DNA of 64,000 nucleotides, from positions 21,104 to 85,103 of the forward strand of contig NZ_CAKRXI010000007.1 in assembly GCF_934424005.1 (NCBI RefSeq), read 5' to 3'. Positions 34,673 to 43,483 of this stretch are shown in pieces; position 1 is the stretch's first letter; the number at the start of each line of letters is the position of its first letter. The translations under genes and the position numbers were made by a program. This DNA comes from an uncultured Blautia sp. (GTDB lineage: Bacteria > Bacillota > Clostridia > Lachnospirales > Lachnospiraceae). Below the pieces are notes generated by a model, which was not told where the DNA came from, ran no database searches, and saw nothing but the letters and a program-made list of their open reading frames with translations.

Positions 34673-35236
34673 TCACTGTTTTCCGTGATAATCCAGGAAG
34701 AAGCAGGTACAACAGGCTTTCTCACTGCCCTCATTCCGATATATATGATCCTGGTCTGTCTCAAACTTGAAGACCTGATCTTTTCGAATCTGATAGTTCT
34801 GTCCATGACATTCTACAGTCAGCACACCTTCCGTCACGACCAGATACTCGCGCGTCTTCTCACCATGACTTCCACTCACATAAATACCGCCAGGCTCAAC
34901 TTCGATCCGATACACTTCTACAAGATGTGTATCTTCATACGGCAGACAAGTCCAGACACGGTACTGTCCTTCCAGTTCCTTGGTCGGAAGCAGTTCTTCC
35001 GGCGTCACAAGACAGCAGTCTACTCTCGGTGGCTGGATCAGTTCCTGGAATTCGACTCGAAGACCGCTGGTAATCTTTCCAAGCACTCCAAGCGATGGAT
35101 TAGCTGTTCCTCTTTCAATCTGTGCCAGCATGCTTTTGCTGACACCAGTCTGTTCTGCTGCCTGATCCAGGCTCATAGATTTTGATTTTCGAATTCTTTT
35201 CAGATTTGCCGCAACATTTTTTGATAAATAATCCAT
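34673..35236 (-). CDS. XRE-family regulator with C-terminal cupin sensor
   Basis: 187 residues. Residues 8-65 form the helix-turn-helix (NLKRIRKSKSMSLDQAAEQT, GVSKSMLAQIERGTANPS). Residues 105-185 are a cupin (VEPGGIYVSGSHGEKTREYL, VVTEGVLTVECHG, FKFETDQDHIYRNEG). This is the PuuR-like architecture that senses a small metabolite through the cupin. It lies directly upstream of the aminotransferase gene on the same strand and is its likely regulator (inference). Cysteines C172/C173 area near the C-terminus (KACCTCFF) are unusual and could tune sensing. Confidence 0.88.
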   Translation of the reverse strand: MDYLSKNVAANLKRIRKSKSMSLDQAAEQTGVSKSMLAQIERGTANPSLGVLGKITSGLRVEFQELIQPPRVDCCLVTPEELLPTKELEGQYRVWTCLPYEDTHLVEVYRIEVEPGGIYVSGSHGEKTREYLVVTEGVLTVECHGQNYQIRKDQVFKFETDQDHIYRNEGSEKACCTCFFLDYHGKQ

Positions 35237-35301
35237 AATTTATATCTTTTCTTTCTCTGTGAGCATTGATGCTTTCCACTCGGTTACGCTTAAGTGCCAT
35301 T

Positions 35302-35994
35302 TTATTTCAGAAATTCATCGACATCTATTCCTCTGAATGACCGGATTGTCGGGAAATATCTGTGTTCCGGCGGTTCTTTTTCCTGGGTATACCAGATGCC
35401 TTTCAGTCCGCATTCCCATGCACCTTCGATATCTTTTTTCACATTATCACCGATAAATGCACATTCTTCCGGGCGAACTCCCGCCTTTTCCACACAGATA
35501 TCAAAAAAATGATAATGTGGTTTCTCTACCCCCGCTTCTTCGCTGGTAACAATAAAATCAATATATGATGTCACACCAATTGCTTCCAGTTTTCTGTACT
35601 GAACATATGCAGTCATGTCTGTCCCGATTCCGATACGGATTTTTCTTTTTTTCAGCTCTTTCATAAATTCCAGGATTCCCGGATTTGACTGTATATGCTG
35701 AATAAATGTGTCCCAGTAAGCATGATACATATTTCGCGCATGCGGAAACAATGGCTTTTCGAGAAGCTCCAGCATGCACTGCATCCGCAGCATACGGCTA
35801 TGGATTGCAGCAGTATCTGTTCCGATCCGGTCTGTCATGATCCGTCCGGCCTTTCTGTAGCAGGCCTGCATCTCTTCTGTTGTAATCCCAAACGAATCTC
35901 TGCAGTATACAGCCAAAGCTTCCATTCCATAAATATGATTTTCATCATAACTGTATAAGGTATTGTCTATGTCAAAAATGACCGCTTTTATCAT
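35302..35994 (-). CDS. HAD-superfamily hydrolase
   Basis: About 230 residues. It has motif I VIFDIDNTLYSYD (nucleophile and acid Asp), motif II IGIGTDMTAYV, motif III Lys in GVEKPHYHFFD, and motif IV AFIGDNVKKDIEGA. The alpha-helical cap of subclass I lies between. It is probably a phosphatase of a small phosphorylated metabolite; YjjG-like nucleotidases share this outline. The second of two adjacent ATGs is better spaced from AAGGAG. Confidence 0.87.
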   Translation of the reverse strand: MIKAVIFDIDNTLYSYDENHIYGMEALAVYCRDSFGITTEEMQACYRKAGRIMTDRIGTDTAAIHSRMLRMQCMLELLEKPLFPHARNMYHAYWDTFIQHIQSNPGILEFMKELKKRKIRIGIGTDMTAYVQYRKLEAIGVTSYIDFIVTSEEAGVEKPHYHFFDICVEKAGVRPEECAFIGDNVKKDIEGAWECGLKGIWYTQEKEPPEHRYFPTIRSFRGIDVDEFLK

Positions 35995-36060
35995 CATGTT
36001 TCTCCTTGTCTGTTTTCCTGATTTCTATCTTACCCTATTCTTTTCCTTTTGACCATATAA

Positions 36061-36099
36061 AAATGCCGGTGCACATCTGTTTCTTTCAGATATACACCG
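36061..36099 (-). terminator. terminator of the metal-resistance operon
   Basis: CGGTGCACATCTG (36067-36079) pairs with CAGATATACACCG (36087-36099) save for two bases; UUUUUAUA follows on the minus strand. Confidence 0.8.
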
Positions 36100-36107
36100 A
36101 CTTCTTC

Positions 36108-36470
36108 TTACTCTAAAATATGCTCTCTTCCCATTGAAATGATAGTTCTTACGTGATCATCTGCCAGGGAATAAAAAATAGATTTTCCTTCTCTTCGATT
36201 CTTCACCAGTTTATTTTGCTTGAGGATCCGAAGCTGATGGGACACTGCGGACTGGGTCATGTTCAGGACCTTTGCCAGATCACAGACACACACTTCAGAT
36301 TCAAACAACACAAACAGGATTCTGATTCGGGTGGAATCTGCAAATACCTTAAACAGATCTGCCAGATCATACAGTTCCTCTTCATCCGGCATGGTCTCAT
36401 TCACGATTTTTAAAAGATCTTCATGAATCTCCTGGCATTCACAGCTGATCTCTTCTCTCTCTTCTTCCAT
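36108..36470 (-). CDS. ArsR/SmtB-family metal sensor (CadC/CzrA-like)
   Basis: 120 residues. The winged helix is typical (LFKVFADSTRIRILFVLFES, LNMTQSAVSHQLRILKQNKL). Two metal sites can be read. One is a CadC-type alpha-3N thiolate set, C10/C12 with C61/C63. The other is a complete alpha-5 set D104-x-H106-x10-H117-x2-E120, as in CzrA/SmtB. CadC also has both. Metal (Cd, Pb, Zn) should release the repressor from its operator. It is the last gene of the metal-export operon, so feedback is autoregulatory. Confidence 0.9.
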   Translation of the reverse strand: MEEEREEISCECQEIHEDLLKIVNETMPDEEELYDLADLFKVFADSTRIRILFVLFESEVCVCDLAKVLNMTQSAVSHQLRILKQNKLVKNRREGKSIFYSLADDHVRTIISMGREHILE

Positions 36471-36551
36471 AACTGTCTCTCTTTCTCTCTAAATTATTCA
36501 GTTCAGGTAACTACGGATTGCTTCGTGTTACACACTCTCGCAATCCTGTAG

Positions 36552-38438
36552 TTACAGTTTCTTTACAAACAAAGTTCTGATCGCATTCAGCACTGCAATG
36601 ATCATAACTCCGACATCTGCAAAAATCGCAACCCACATATTGGCAATACCCACTGCACCAAGAATCAGACAGATTACCTTGATTCCAATTGCAAAATAAA
36701 TATTTTCATATACAATACGCATACATTTCTTTGCGATGCGGATAGCTTTCACGATCTTCATCGGATCATCATCCATAAGAACAACATCTGCTGCCTCAAT
36801 AGCTGCATCCGATCCAAGTGCTCCCATGGCAATACCAATATCTGCTCTGGAAAGTACCGGAGCATCATTGATACCGTCACCAACAAAGGCAAGTTTCTCT
36901 TTCTCTGTCTTTTTTGCAAGAAGTTCTTCTACTTTACTTACTTTGTCTGCCGGAAGAAGTTCACTGTATACACGGTCTACCCCAAGCTCTCCGGCTACCT
37001 GCTGTGCAACCTTATCAATATCACCTGTCAGCATGACGGTCTCTTTGATGCCGTTTTTCTTAAGATTTATAATCGCATCTTTTGAAGTTGGTTTCGGAAC
37101 ATCAGAGATCAGGATATGTCCTGCATAAACACCGTCAATTGCAACATGAATGACAGTTCCTACCTGGTGGCATTCCACAGCTTCTACACCAATCCGTTTC
37201 ATCAGCTTCACATTACCGACTGCAACCGGAATACCGTCTACTTTCGCCGTAACACCGTTTCCACTAATCTCTTCTACATCTGTCACACGATTCTGATTGA
37301 TTTCTTTCCCATAGGCAGCTTTGAGACTGAGGCTGATCGGATGTGAGGAAAAACTCTCTGCAAGTGCTGCATATTCAAGGATTTTTTCCTGCTCCATGGT
37401 ATTATGGTGGACACCAACTACCTCAAATACACCCTTTGTCAGAGTACCTGTCTTATCAAATACGACATATTTTGTCTGAGCCAACGTTTCCAGATAGTTG
37501 GAGCCTTTGACTAGGACGCCTGCATTGCTGGCTCCACCGATTCCGGCAAAGAAACTCAGCGGAATACTGATAACAAGTGCACACGGGCAGCTGATTACAA
37601 GAAATGTCAGGGCTCTGTAGATCCACTGACCCCACTGTGCAGGATTATGAAGAAGCACAAGGTTTACAAGCGGTGGCAGGATGGCCAGGGCAAGTGCTCC
37701 GTAGCAGACTGCCGGAGTATAATAATGAGCAAATTTCGAAATAAAGTTCTCGGATCTGGATTTACGGGAACTGGATTCCTCGATCAGTTCCAGAATCTTG
37801 GACACCGTTGATTCGTCAAATTCTTTTGTTGTCTTAATTTTCAGTACACCCGTCATATTGATGCATCCGCTGATTATCTCATCTCCCGGTTTTGCATTGC
37901 GTGGAAGGCTCTCACCGGTCAGTGCACTGGTGTTGAGGCTACTGTTTCCTTCTACAATCACGCCATCGATCGGGACTTTTTCACCCGGCTGTACGACAAT
38001 AATGGAACCAACCTCAACTTCATCCGGATCTACTTTTTCTAACTTACCATCGTTTTCAATGTTAGCATAATCCGGGCGGATATCCATCAGTTCCGTGATA
38101 TTACGGCGGCTCTTTCCGACTGCATAGCTCTGGAAAAGTTCACCGATCTGGTAGAACAGCATAACGGCAATAGCCTCATTATAATCTCCGCTTCTTTCAT
38201 AAACAGCCAGCGCAAATGCACCGATCGTTGCAATTGCCATCAAAAAGTTTTCATCGAAAACCTGACCATTTTTGATTCCTTTAAATGCTTTCTTTACAAT
38301 ATCATATCCGATAACCAGATAAACCGCCAGATAACAGATAAATCTCGGAACTCCCGTAATCGGAACGAAATGCAGAACGATCAATAACACAGCTGCTATA
38401 ATAATACGCGTCAGCATTTTTTTCTGCTTTTTATTCAT
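36552..38438 (-). CDS. P1B-type heavy-metal ATPase (Zn/Cd/Pb exporter)
   Basis: 628 residues, without an N-terminal metal-binding domain. Key motifs: TGES 174-177, CPC 284-286 in the membrane, DKTGTLT from 328, HP in FSSHPISLS, GDGINDAP in the hinge, and an Asp in the last membrane segments (FADVGVMIIAVLNAIRTL), the pattern of the Zn/Cd/Pb group. It exports the metal at the cost of ATP. The missing soluble domain is supplied by the separate HMA gene upstream. An ArsR-type sensor gene follows 81 bases downstream, completing the circuit. Confidence 0.92.
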   Translation of the reverse strand: MNKKQKKMLTRIIIAAVLLIVLHFVPITGVPRFICYLAVYLVIGYDIVKKAFKGIKNGQVFDENFLMAIATIGAFALAVYERSGDYNEAIAVMLFYQIGELFQSYAVGKSRRNITELMDIRPDYANIENDGKLEKVDPDEVEVGSIIVVQPGEKVPIDGVIVEGNSSLNTSALTGESLPRNAKPGDEIISGCINMTGVLKIKTTKEFDESTVSKILELIEESSSRKSRSENFISKFAHYYTPAVCYGALALAILPPLVNLVLLHNPAQWGQWIYRALTFLVISCPCALVISIPLSFFAGIGGASNAGVLVKGSNYLETLAQTKYVVFDKTGTLTKGVFEVVGVHHNTMEQEKILEYAALAESFSSHPISLSLKAAYGKEINQNRVTDVEEISGNGVTAKVDGIPVAVGNVKLMKRIGVEAVECHQVGTVIHVAIDGVYAGHILISDVPKPTSKDAIINLKKNGIKETVMLTGDIDKVAQQVAGELGVDRVYSELLPADKVSKVEELLAKKTEKEKLAFVGDGINDAPVLSRADIGIAMGALGSDAAIEAADVVLMDDDPMKIVKAIRIAKKCMRIVYENIYFAIGIKVICLILGAVGIANMWVAIFADVGVMIIAVLNAIRTLFVKKL

Positions 38439-38568
38439 AACCTCTTTCCTCCCATCGCAGGCAGATCAACCTGCTCCGTTCTGCTGCATCTTCACAGATT
38501 AGCCGCAGCATTCCATCTATTTATTTAAATGCCCTGCCACATCCGCAGCAGAGCATTTTCCGTACATC

Positions 38569-38787
38569 TTATAAATAAATCTCGCAATCGTCTTCTACTT
38601 TTTTGCAGTTCTTCAGAACTTCTTTCATTACACTGTCCGGATCCTGTCCTTCTTCAAATTCTACTTTCATCTTGAGCATCATGAAATTCACGCTTGCATC
38701 TTTAACACCTGCTGTGTTCTTAGCTGCTTCTTCCATTTTATTTGCACAGTTTGCACAGTCAACTTCAATTTTGTAAGATTTCTTCAT
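38569..38787 (-). CDS. free HMA-domain metallochaperone
   Basis: 72 residues, a complete ferredoxin-like HMA fold with the metal motif CANC at 11-14 (KIEVDCANCANKMEEAAKNT). The motif differs from the copper-type MxCxxC and is closer to zinc/cadmium domains. The C-terminus adds further cysteines (NCKKVEDDCEIYL). It is the first gene after the operator-promoter and presumably hands metal to the ATPase that lacks this domain. Confidence 0.88.
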   Translation of the reverse strand: MKKSYKIEVDCANCANKMEEAAKNTAGVKDASVNFMMLKMKVEFEEGQDPDSVMKEVLKNCKKVEDDCEIYL

Positions 38788-38827
38788 AGTAGTGATCTCC
38801 TTCTCATATATGTTTTATTCACGTTTT

Positions 38828-38849
38828 CATATGAACATTCATTCATATG
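38828..38849 (-). promoter_or_regulatory. ArsR/SmtB-type operator
   Basis: A perfect 8-bp dyad, CATATGAA and TTCATATG, with a 6-base spacer. It sits ten bases downstream of the -10 box of the metal operon. The shape matches known SmtB/CzrA operators (TGAA..TTCA half-sites in an AT-rich frame), and is the expected binding site of the sensor encoded at 36108-36470. Confidence 0.75.
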
Positions 38850-38858
38850 TTTGATTGT

Positions 38859-38886
38859 ATTATAACACTATCCTCATATATGTCAA
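38859..38886 (-). promoter_or_regulatory. promoter of the metal-export operon
   Basis: TTGACA (38886-38881) and TATAAT (38864-38859) on the minus strand, both perfect, with a 16-base spacer. Confidence 0.75.
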
Positions 38887-38921
38887 TATATTTTGAAGAA
38901 CTTTCCATATGATTTATACAC

Positions 38922-38961
38922 AAAAAAATCCTTTCAGTATTGTGAAAATATACTGAAAGGA
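38922..38961 (-). terminator. terminator of the RlmD-type gene
   Basis: TCCTTTCAGTAT (38929-38940) pairs with ATACTGAAAGGA (38950-38961); UUUUUUU follows on the minus strand. Confidence 0.85.
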
Positions 38962-38972
38962 TTTACTCTCTT

Positions 38973-40361
38973 TTATTCTTTCACCAGCAATGCCACTGCT
39001 TCTGTCCACACGGTCTCGCAGAACTGATCCACGCAACAGGCTTTTTCAAGTCGATATCCAGCCTGAAGAAATGCCTCCAGATCACGTGCAAGACTGGTTG
39101 CTTTACAGGAGACATACACAATACGATTTACCCCATAAGATAGGATCTTCGGCAGTGCTTTTGGATGGATTCCATCGCGCGGTGGGTCCAGGACGATCAC
39201 ATCCGGCTTTTCAGTCAGATCGTCCAGTACTTTGAGGACATCACCGGCAATGAATTTACAGTTATCCAGTCCGTTCAGCTTCGCATTCTCTCTTGCTGCT
39301 GCAACTGCATCTTCCACGATTTCCACACCAATCACTTCTTTTGCCACCGGAGCAAGCAGCTGCGCGATCGTTCCGGTTCCACTGTAAAGGTCAAATACTT
39401 CCATCCCACTGGTGTTCTGAATATAGTCACGCACAATATTGTACAGCACTTCCGCAGCCAGTGAATTCGGCTGGAAGAAAGAAAATGTGCTGATACGGAA
39501 TTTCAATCCGAGCAGTGTCTCATAGAAATAGTCCTGTCCATAAAGTATCCTTGTCTCATCGCTCTGAACTACATCTGAAAGTGAATCATTGAGAATATGC
39601 ATGATTCCAACAATCTTGCCCTCCAGCGGAAGAGCCAGAAGCTGATCTTTCAGCGGTTCCAGATCATACTCTTCCTGCGTGGTCGTTACCAGATGAACCA
39701 GAATTTCACCGGAAGTCACGCCTCGTCTCAGCATCAGATGGCGCAGATAACCGGTATGCTGCAGTTTTCTGTAATAAGCAGCACCTTTTTCTCTGAAAAA
39801 TTCTCTTACACAGGTCAGGATATCAGTCATATCCTTATGCACCAGCTTACAGTCATCTGTATTCAGGATATCATAAGTACTTCCCTTCTTATGAAGGCCA
39901 AGGGAAAGCGGTCCGTCTTTGACTTCATCTCCAAAAGAAAATTCCATCTTATTGCGGTATCCGAATTCAATCGGACTTCCGTGGATTCCTTCCCATTCAA
40001 AATCAGCTTTTCCATTCTCGTCAACCTGGCCGCCCTGGATCAGTGCAGCTTCCAGAAGCTCCCGAATCTGTGTTTCCTTCATATGAAGCTGATTTTCATA
40101 AGACATTGTCTGATACATGCAGCCGCCACATGCCGGGAAATTGCTGCATATCGGTTCTCTTGTCTCCAGTGGTGATTTTTCCAGCACCTCCAGGATACGT
40201 CCCTGTGCCCTTCCGGAACGTTTCTTCTGAATCATAAAACGAACCTTCTGTCCCGGGATTCCATTCTTGATCAGGACTTTCTGATCCTCCACAAAAACAT
40301 ATCCCTTGTTCGGAAAGTCTACCTTCTCTATTACACCTTCGTAAATTTCACCTTTTTTCAT
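38973..40361 (-). CDS. 23S rRNA/tRNA uracil-5-methyltransferase, RlmD/RumA family
   Basis: 462 residues. An N-terminal TRAM domain (GEIYEGVIEKVDFPNKGYVF) is followed by an iron-sulphur cluster motif (CSNFPACGGCMYQ, later DCKLVH). The SAM domain shows FQPNSLAAEVLY, VFDLYSGTGTIAQLLA, VIVLDPPRDGIHPK and the catalytic cysteine in IVYVSCKATSLARDL. The usual PHTxHVE-type segment near the end is replaced by FCETVWTEAV, keeping the glutamate. Members methylate U1939 or U747 in 23S rRNA or U54 in tRNA; which applies cannot be told from sequence alone. Confidence 0.9.
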   Translation of the reverse strand: MKKGEIYEGVIEKVDFPNKGYVFVEDQKVLIKNGIPGQKVRFMIQKKRSGRAQGRILEVLEKSPLETREPICSNFPACGGCMYQTMSYENQLHMKETQIRELLEAALIQGGQVDENGKADFEWEGIHGSPIEFGYRNKMEFSFGDEVKDGPLSLGLHKKGSTYDILNTDDCKLVHKDMTDILTCVREFFREKGAAYYRKLQHTGYLRHLMLRRGVTSGEILVHLVTTTQEEYDLEPLKDQLLALPLEGKIVGIMHILNDSLSDVVQSDETRILYGQDYFYETLLGLKFRISTFSFFQPNSLAAEVLYNIVRDYIQNTSGMEVFDLYSGTGTIAQLLAPVAKEVIGVEIVEDAVAAARENAKLNGLDNCKFIAGDVLKVLDDLTEKPDVIVLDPPRDGIHPKALPKILSYGVNRIVYVSCKATSLARDLEAFLQAGYRLEKACCVDQFCETVWTEAVALLVKE

Positions 40362-40453
40362 GCTTTCTATTCCTCATTTATCTGATATTTAAAACTCTTG
40401 CATCCAGCTGTCTCTTCGTAACCCTCACTCTTTTGTCTTTGACAGAGCAGTAA

Positions 40454-40482
40454 AACAGCCCCGGTTATCTGCCGGAGCTGTT
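40454..40482 (-). terminator. terminator of the small acidic membrane protein gene
   Basis: AACAGCCCCGG (40454 on) pairs with CCGGAGCTGTT (to 40482), with UUUUAC after it on the minus strand. Confidence 0.65.
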
Positions 40483-40534
40483 TGAACTTCATGCTACGCT
40501 TACTCTGTTGCCATTCTCTCTGCAAGCAGTCATC

Positions 40535-40777
40535 TTACTCTTCTTCATCCTCGAAGTAATCATCAAAATCATCATCGAAATCTTCTTCAAAATCTTCCAG
40601 ATAATCCGGAGCAAAGAAACGATATACTGCAAATGCGATTCCTGCAACTGCTGCAACTGCGCCGATGATAGCCAGTACCCAGAGGACTGTATTTTTTTCT
40701 TTTTCGTCTTCTTTTTTCTTTAAAGCAGCAAGTAAATCCTCAATTTTCTCGTTCAGGTTTAAATTATTCAGATTCAT
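40535..40777 (-). CDS. small single-pass membrane protein with acidic tail
   Basis: 80 residues. A charged N-terminal helix (EKIEDLLAALKKKEDEKEKN) precedes one membrane segment (VLWVLAIIGAVAAVAGIAFA). The tail is strongly acidic (YLEDFEEDFDDDFDDYFEDEEE pattern, 22 residues mostly D, E, F and Y). The tail should face outward or inward depending on topology that cannot be decided here. No function is known. The second ATG is spaced correctly from AGGAAGG. Confidence 0.75.
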   Translation of the reverse strand: MNLNNLNLNEKIEDLLAALKKKEDEKEKNTVLWVLAIIGAVAAVAGIAFAVYRFFAPDYLEDFEEDFDDDFDDYFEDEEE

Positions 40778-40877
40778 GACGGGCACCTTCCTCTCACTCA
40801 TTTATAGGTCATAGTATACCACTAATCCATCCGTTTTACCATATTTTCTCGCAAATTTTCGATTATGTTTCTGCACC

Positions 40878-41759
40878 TTATCCATCCAGGACTTCTGATA
40901 CACCAATCCGCTCCCCAAGTTTTACTCTTGTCTCAATTCCCTTTTCGGAATTCATAAAGATGTCCGGATCAGGCAGTACCCGTTCCTTCTGTGTCATCAG
41001 TATAACCGTCGAACCACCAAATGCGAAATTTCCCTTTTCTTTGCCACGTTTCACACGGCCACGAAGTGGTACATTCTCAATCCTGCCGACCATCAACGCT
41101 CCGACTTCCATCATCAGAACTGTTCCAAAATTCACAGTCTTCAACAACGCATATTCTCTTGTATTTTCTTTGTAGATTGGATACACATCATTGGCGACCG
41201 GATTGACTGTATGCAGTTCACCCGGAATATGCACCCTCCTGGATTCAAATCCATCATCTATATAGATATATCTGTGATAATCGTCCACGCATAAACGGAA
41301 CACCCAAAGCAGTCCGCCTTCGTATCGTTTCGCCAGAACCGGATTCTTCAGAAGTTCCGCAACTGTATAGGATGTATGTTTGATTTTTACATGACAGTTC
41401 TCACTGATCGGATAAACACTCACCCTGCTGTCACAAGGACTGACAAAAGCTTCCGGTACCATATCGATTTCTCTGGCACCCTCTCGAATCTGTCTGGTAA
41501 AAAAATCATTGTACGACCAATACTTTTTCGGTTCATAATCTCTCATATCAATTCCTGCATGTCTGATAAATGCCGGAACCGCCAGTGCAGATACTCTGGA
41601 GTCCAGAATTCTGCCCCCAATCTCTGAAAGTACAGGATTTACAAGCGGTTTAATTAAAGCCCTGCCAATTGCAGAGCCATACATTTTTTCCAGGAATCTG
41701 TCCTGAAACGAATCATTTTCAGTTACATGACCTTTTCGGTCTGCCGTATATGTTGTCAT
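40878..41759 (-). CDS. psd: phosphatidylserine decarboxylase
   Basis: 293 residues. It converts phosphatidylserine to phosphatidylethanolamine. The self-cleavage site GGST (about 248-251) provides the pyruvoyl serine. The Asp in FVSPCDSRVS and His in DDYHRY complete the expected catalytic triad of the processing reaction. Upstream are the family blocks YWSYNDFFTRQIREGAREI and LLWVFRLCVDDYHRYI. The ATG overlaps the pssA stop (ATGA) and uses AAAGGAG. The final genes of this operon form a complete PE pathway from CDP-diacylglycerol. Confidence 0.93.
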   Translation of the reverse strand: MTTYTADRKGHVTENDSFQDRFLEKMYGSAIGRALIKPLVNPVLSEIGGRILDSRVSALAVPAFIRHAGIDMRDYEPKKYWSYNDFFTRQIREGAREIDMVPEAFVSPCDSRVSVYPISENCHVKIKHTSYTVAELLKNPVLAKRYEGGLLWVFRLCVDDYHRYIYIDDGFESRRVHIPGELHTVNPVANDVYPIYKENTREYALLKTVNFGTVLMMEVGALMVGRIENVPLRGRVKRGKEKGNFAFGGSTVILMTQKERVLPDPDIFMNSEKGIETRVKLGERIGVSEVLDG

Positions 41760-42433
41760 GCTGCCGCTCCTTTCAACTTCCTGATCGTATGATAATGAGC
41801 CCACCATCCTTCTTTGTAAAAAAGAATAAACAGTACTGCCACTGCCACAACTGCAACCAATACCACCAGTTCCTGATTGGTCGGCTTGCGGAAACGGAAA
41901 TTAAAAATAAACAAGAATCCTACGATCAGCATCGCTGCATGAAGCACTCCCACAAAATAACGAAATCCCGGAAAAAATACCGATGCCACAAACAGAAGTG
42001 GCATGATCACAGCCATAGATGTGATTGGAAGTCCCTGATAGTACTTGCGGTTCTCAGATGTCTCGCTCTGGCGTTTTGCCTCCATCACATTAAAATATGC
42101 AAGACGGATCACTCCTGCCAGCCCGTAAAATGCAAGGATCGCAATGCTGTATGCTTTACACATTCCAAGTTTGTAGCCCAGAATGATCGGAAAAATCCCA
42201 AAACAGACAATGTCACAGAGAGAATCGATCTGAATACCAAAGGATTTCTCATCATCGGTTCTGTTCTTCTTTGTCCGGGCTATCTTTCCATCAAACATAT
42301 CACACAGTCCGGAAAAAGCCAGACAGGATACTGCCAGCGTAAGCCTCCCGTCAATCGCACAAAACATGCCCAGGATGGATGAAACAAGACTGATATATGT
42401 AACAACTACTGTATAATCATAAAATCCTATCAT
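41756..42433 (-). CDS. pssA: CDP-diacylglycerol--serine O-phosphatidyltransferase
   Basis: 225 residues with about six to seven membrane segments. The CDP-alcohol phosphatidyltransferase motif is present: DMFDGKIARTKK...FGIQIDSLCD, i.e. D-x2-DG-x2-AR then G-x3-D-x3-D, with a slightly longer spacing. It makes phosphatidylserine, which Psd then decarboxylates. It overlaps the flippase-like gene by four bases and psd by four bases, showing tight coupling. Confidence 0.9.
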   Translation of the reverse strand: MIGFYDYTVVVTYISLVSSILGMFCAIDGRLTLAVSCLAFSGLCDMFDGKIARTKKNRTDDEKSFGIQIDSLCDIVCFGIFPIILGYKLGMCKAYSIAILAFYGLAGVIRLAYFNVMEAKRQSETSENRKYYQGLPITSMAVIMPLLFVASVFFPGFRYFVGVLHAAMLIVGFLFIFNFRFRKPTNQELVVLVAVVAVAVLFILFYKEGWWAHYHTIRKLKGAAA

Positions 42434-43476
42434 TCGTAACTCTCCTTATTTTCTTTGCCATGCTCCTGTCCGATCGTAAGCTGTGCCACAATCGTAAAAA
42501 GTGCACTGATCAAAAGCTCCCCATAATAACCAAGGCCTCTGCTGAGAACCATCCCCGGCAGAAGTAATGTGCCAAATACCGGAGTAAATATTGTCAGGAA
42601 CAGTGTCTCACTGATTCCCATACCTCCCGGAAGCGGAAGCATATCTACAGAAACCGAGATCACTGCCTGAAGAAACAGCACCGTCCAGAATCCTGTTCCT
42701 GACAGTGAAAACGCTTTATATACAAACCATGTTACTGCAAACATTGCCATTCTCTGTACAAATGTGATCGCAATGATATTCACGATCACTCTCGGATGTG
42801 TCTTCAGATAAGCAGCTGTATCTCTGTAAGTATCCATGGAATCTTCCAGTTTTTTCAGCCTTCCTTCTTTGTGACGCAGAATATGGAATTTCTCAAGAAT
42901 CGAAAGTCCCCATACAAGAAATGATCTGGCAAGCAGTGGATGAAATACCAGAATCGTCATAAAAGTCACACAGAAAATATTCAGTCCCAATCCCAGATAG
43001 AAAACAGGAAGAATTCCTTCCAGATACTGATGCAGGAATCCTCTTCCAAACACAGCCACTCCGATACCGACCACCACCAGCACCAGCTTATAGGTGATCG
43101 TAATGATCATCAGAATAACCGCAGAAACCGGAATAGATATGTTTTTCTTTTTCATATAATATGCCTGCATTGGCTGTCCACCACTCGCAGATGGTGTAAT
43201 ACAGCTGAAAAAGAATCCTACCGATGAAAAGAGAAAACAGGTCCTTTTTTTCAGTTTTATTCCATAGGACCGCATCATATACCATATGATGATCGACTCA
43301 CCCCAGATAAAGAATGCCACCAGTGCAAGCCCGGGCACGAGCCATCGTTTATCCGCACTCCGAATGGCATCCATCATAGCCCCGAGATCTTCTCCATGAA
43401 ACACTCCATAAATTGTGAGCACAAAGACAATGATCAGGAAAGCTCCATTAAAGATCACTTTTTTATTTTTTTTCAT
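42430..43476 (-). CDS. UPF0104/lysylphosphatidylglycerol-synthase-type membrane protein
   Basis: 348 residues with about eight membrane segments. It carries the UPF0104 (AglD/MprF flippase-like) blocks SCITPSASGGQPMQAYYMKK and DMLPLPGGMGISETLFLTIF. In MprF the related domain moves modified phospholipids across the membrane. Here there is no synthase domain, so a flippase or lipid-transfer role with the PE-pathway genes is inferred. Four-base overlap with pssA supports a shared task. Confidence 0.85.
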   Translation of the reverse strand: MKKNKKVIFNGAFLIIVFVLTIYGVFHGEDLGAMMDAIRSADKRWLVPGLALVAFFIWGESIIIWYMMRSYGIKLKKRTCFLFSSVGFFFSCITPSASGGQPMQAYYMKKKNISIPVSAVILMIITITYKLVLVVVGIGVAVFGRGFLHQYLEGILPVFYLGLGLNIFCVTFMTILVFHPLLARSFLVWGLSILEKFHILRHKEGRLKKLEDSMDTYRDTAAYLKTHPRVIVNIIAITFVQRMAMFAVTWFVYKAFSLSGTGFWTVLFLQAVISVSVDMLPLPGGMGISETLFLTIFTPVFGTLLLPGMVLSRGLGYYGELLISALFTIVAQLTIGQEHGKENKESYE

Positions 43477-43483
43477 AAGCAGC

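Noticed and set aside
34517..35185. Plus-strand frame of 222 codons
   Set aside because: Antisense to the XRE-cupin regulator, whose domains are unmistakable.
41669..42382. Plus-strand frame of 237 codons
   Set aside because: Antisense to pssA, same shadow composition as other membrane-gene antisense frames.
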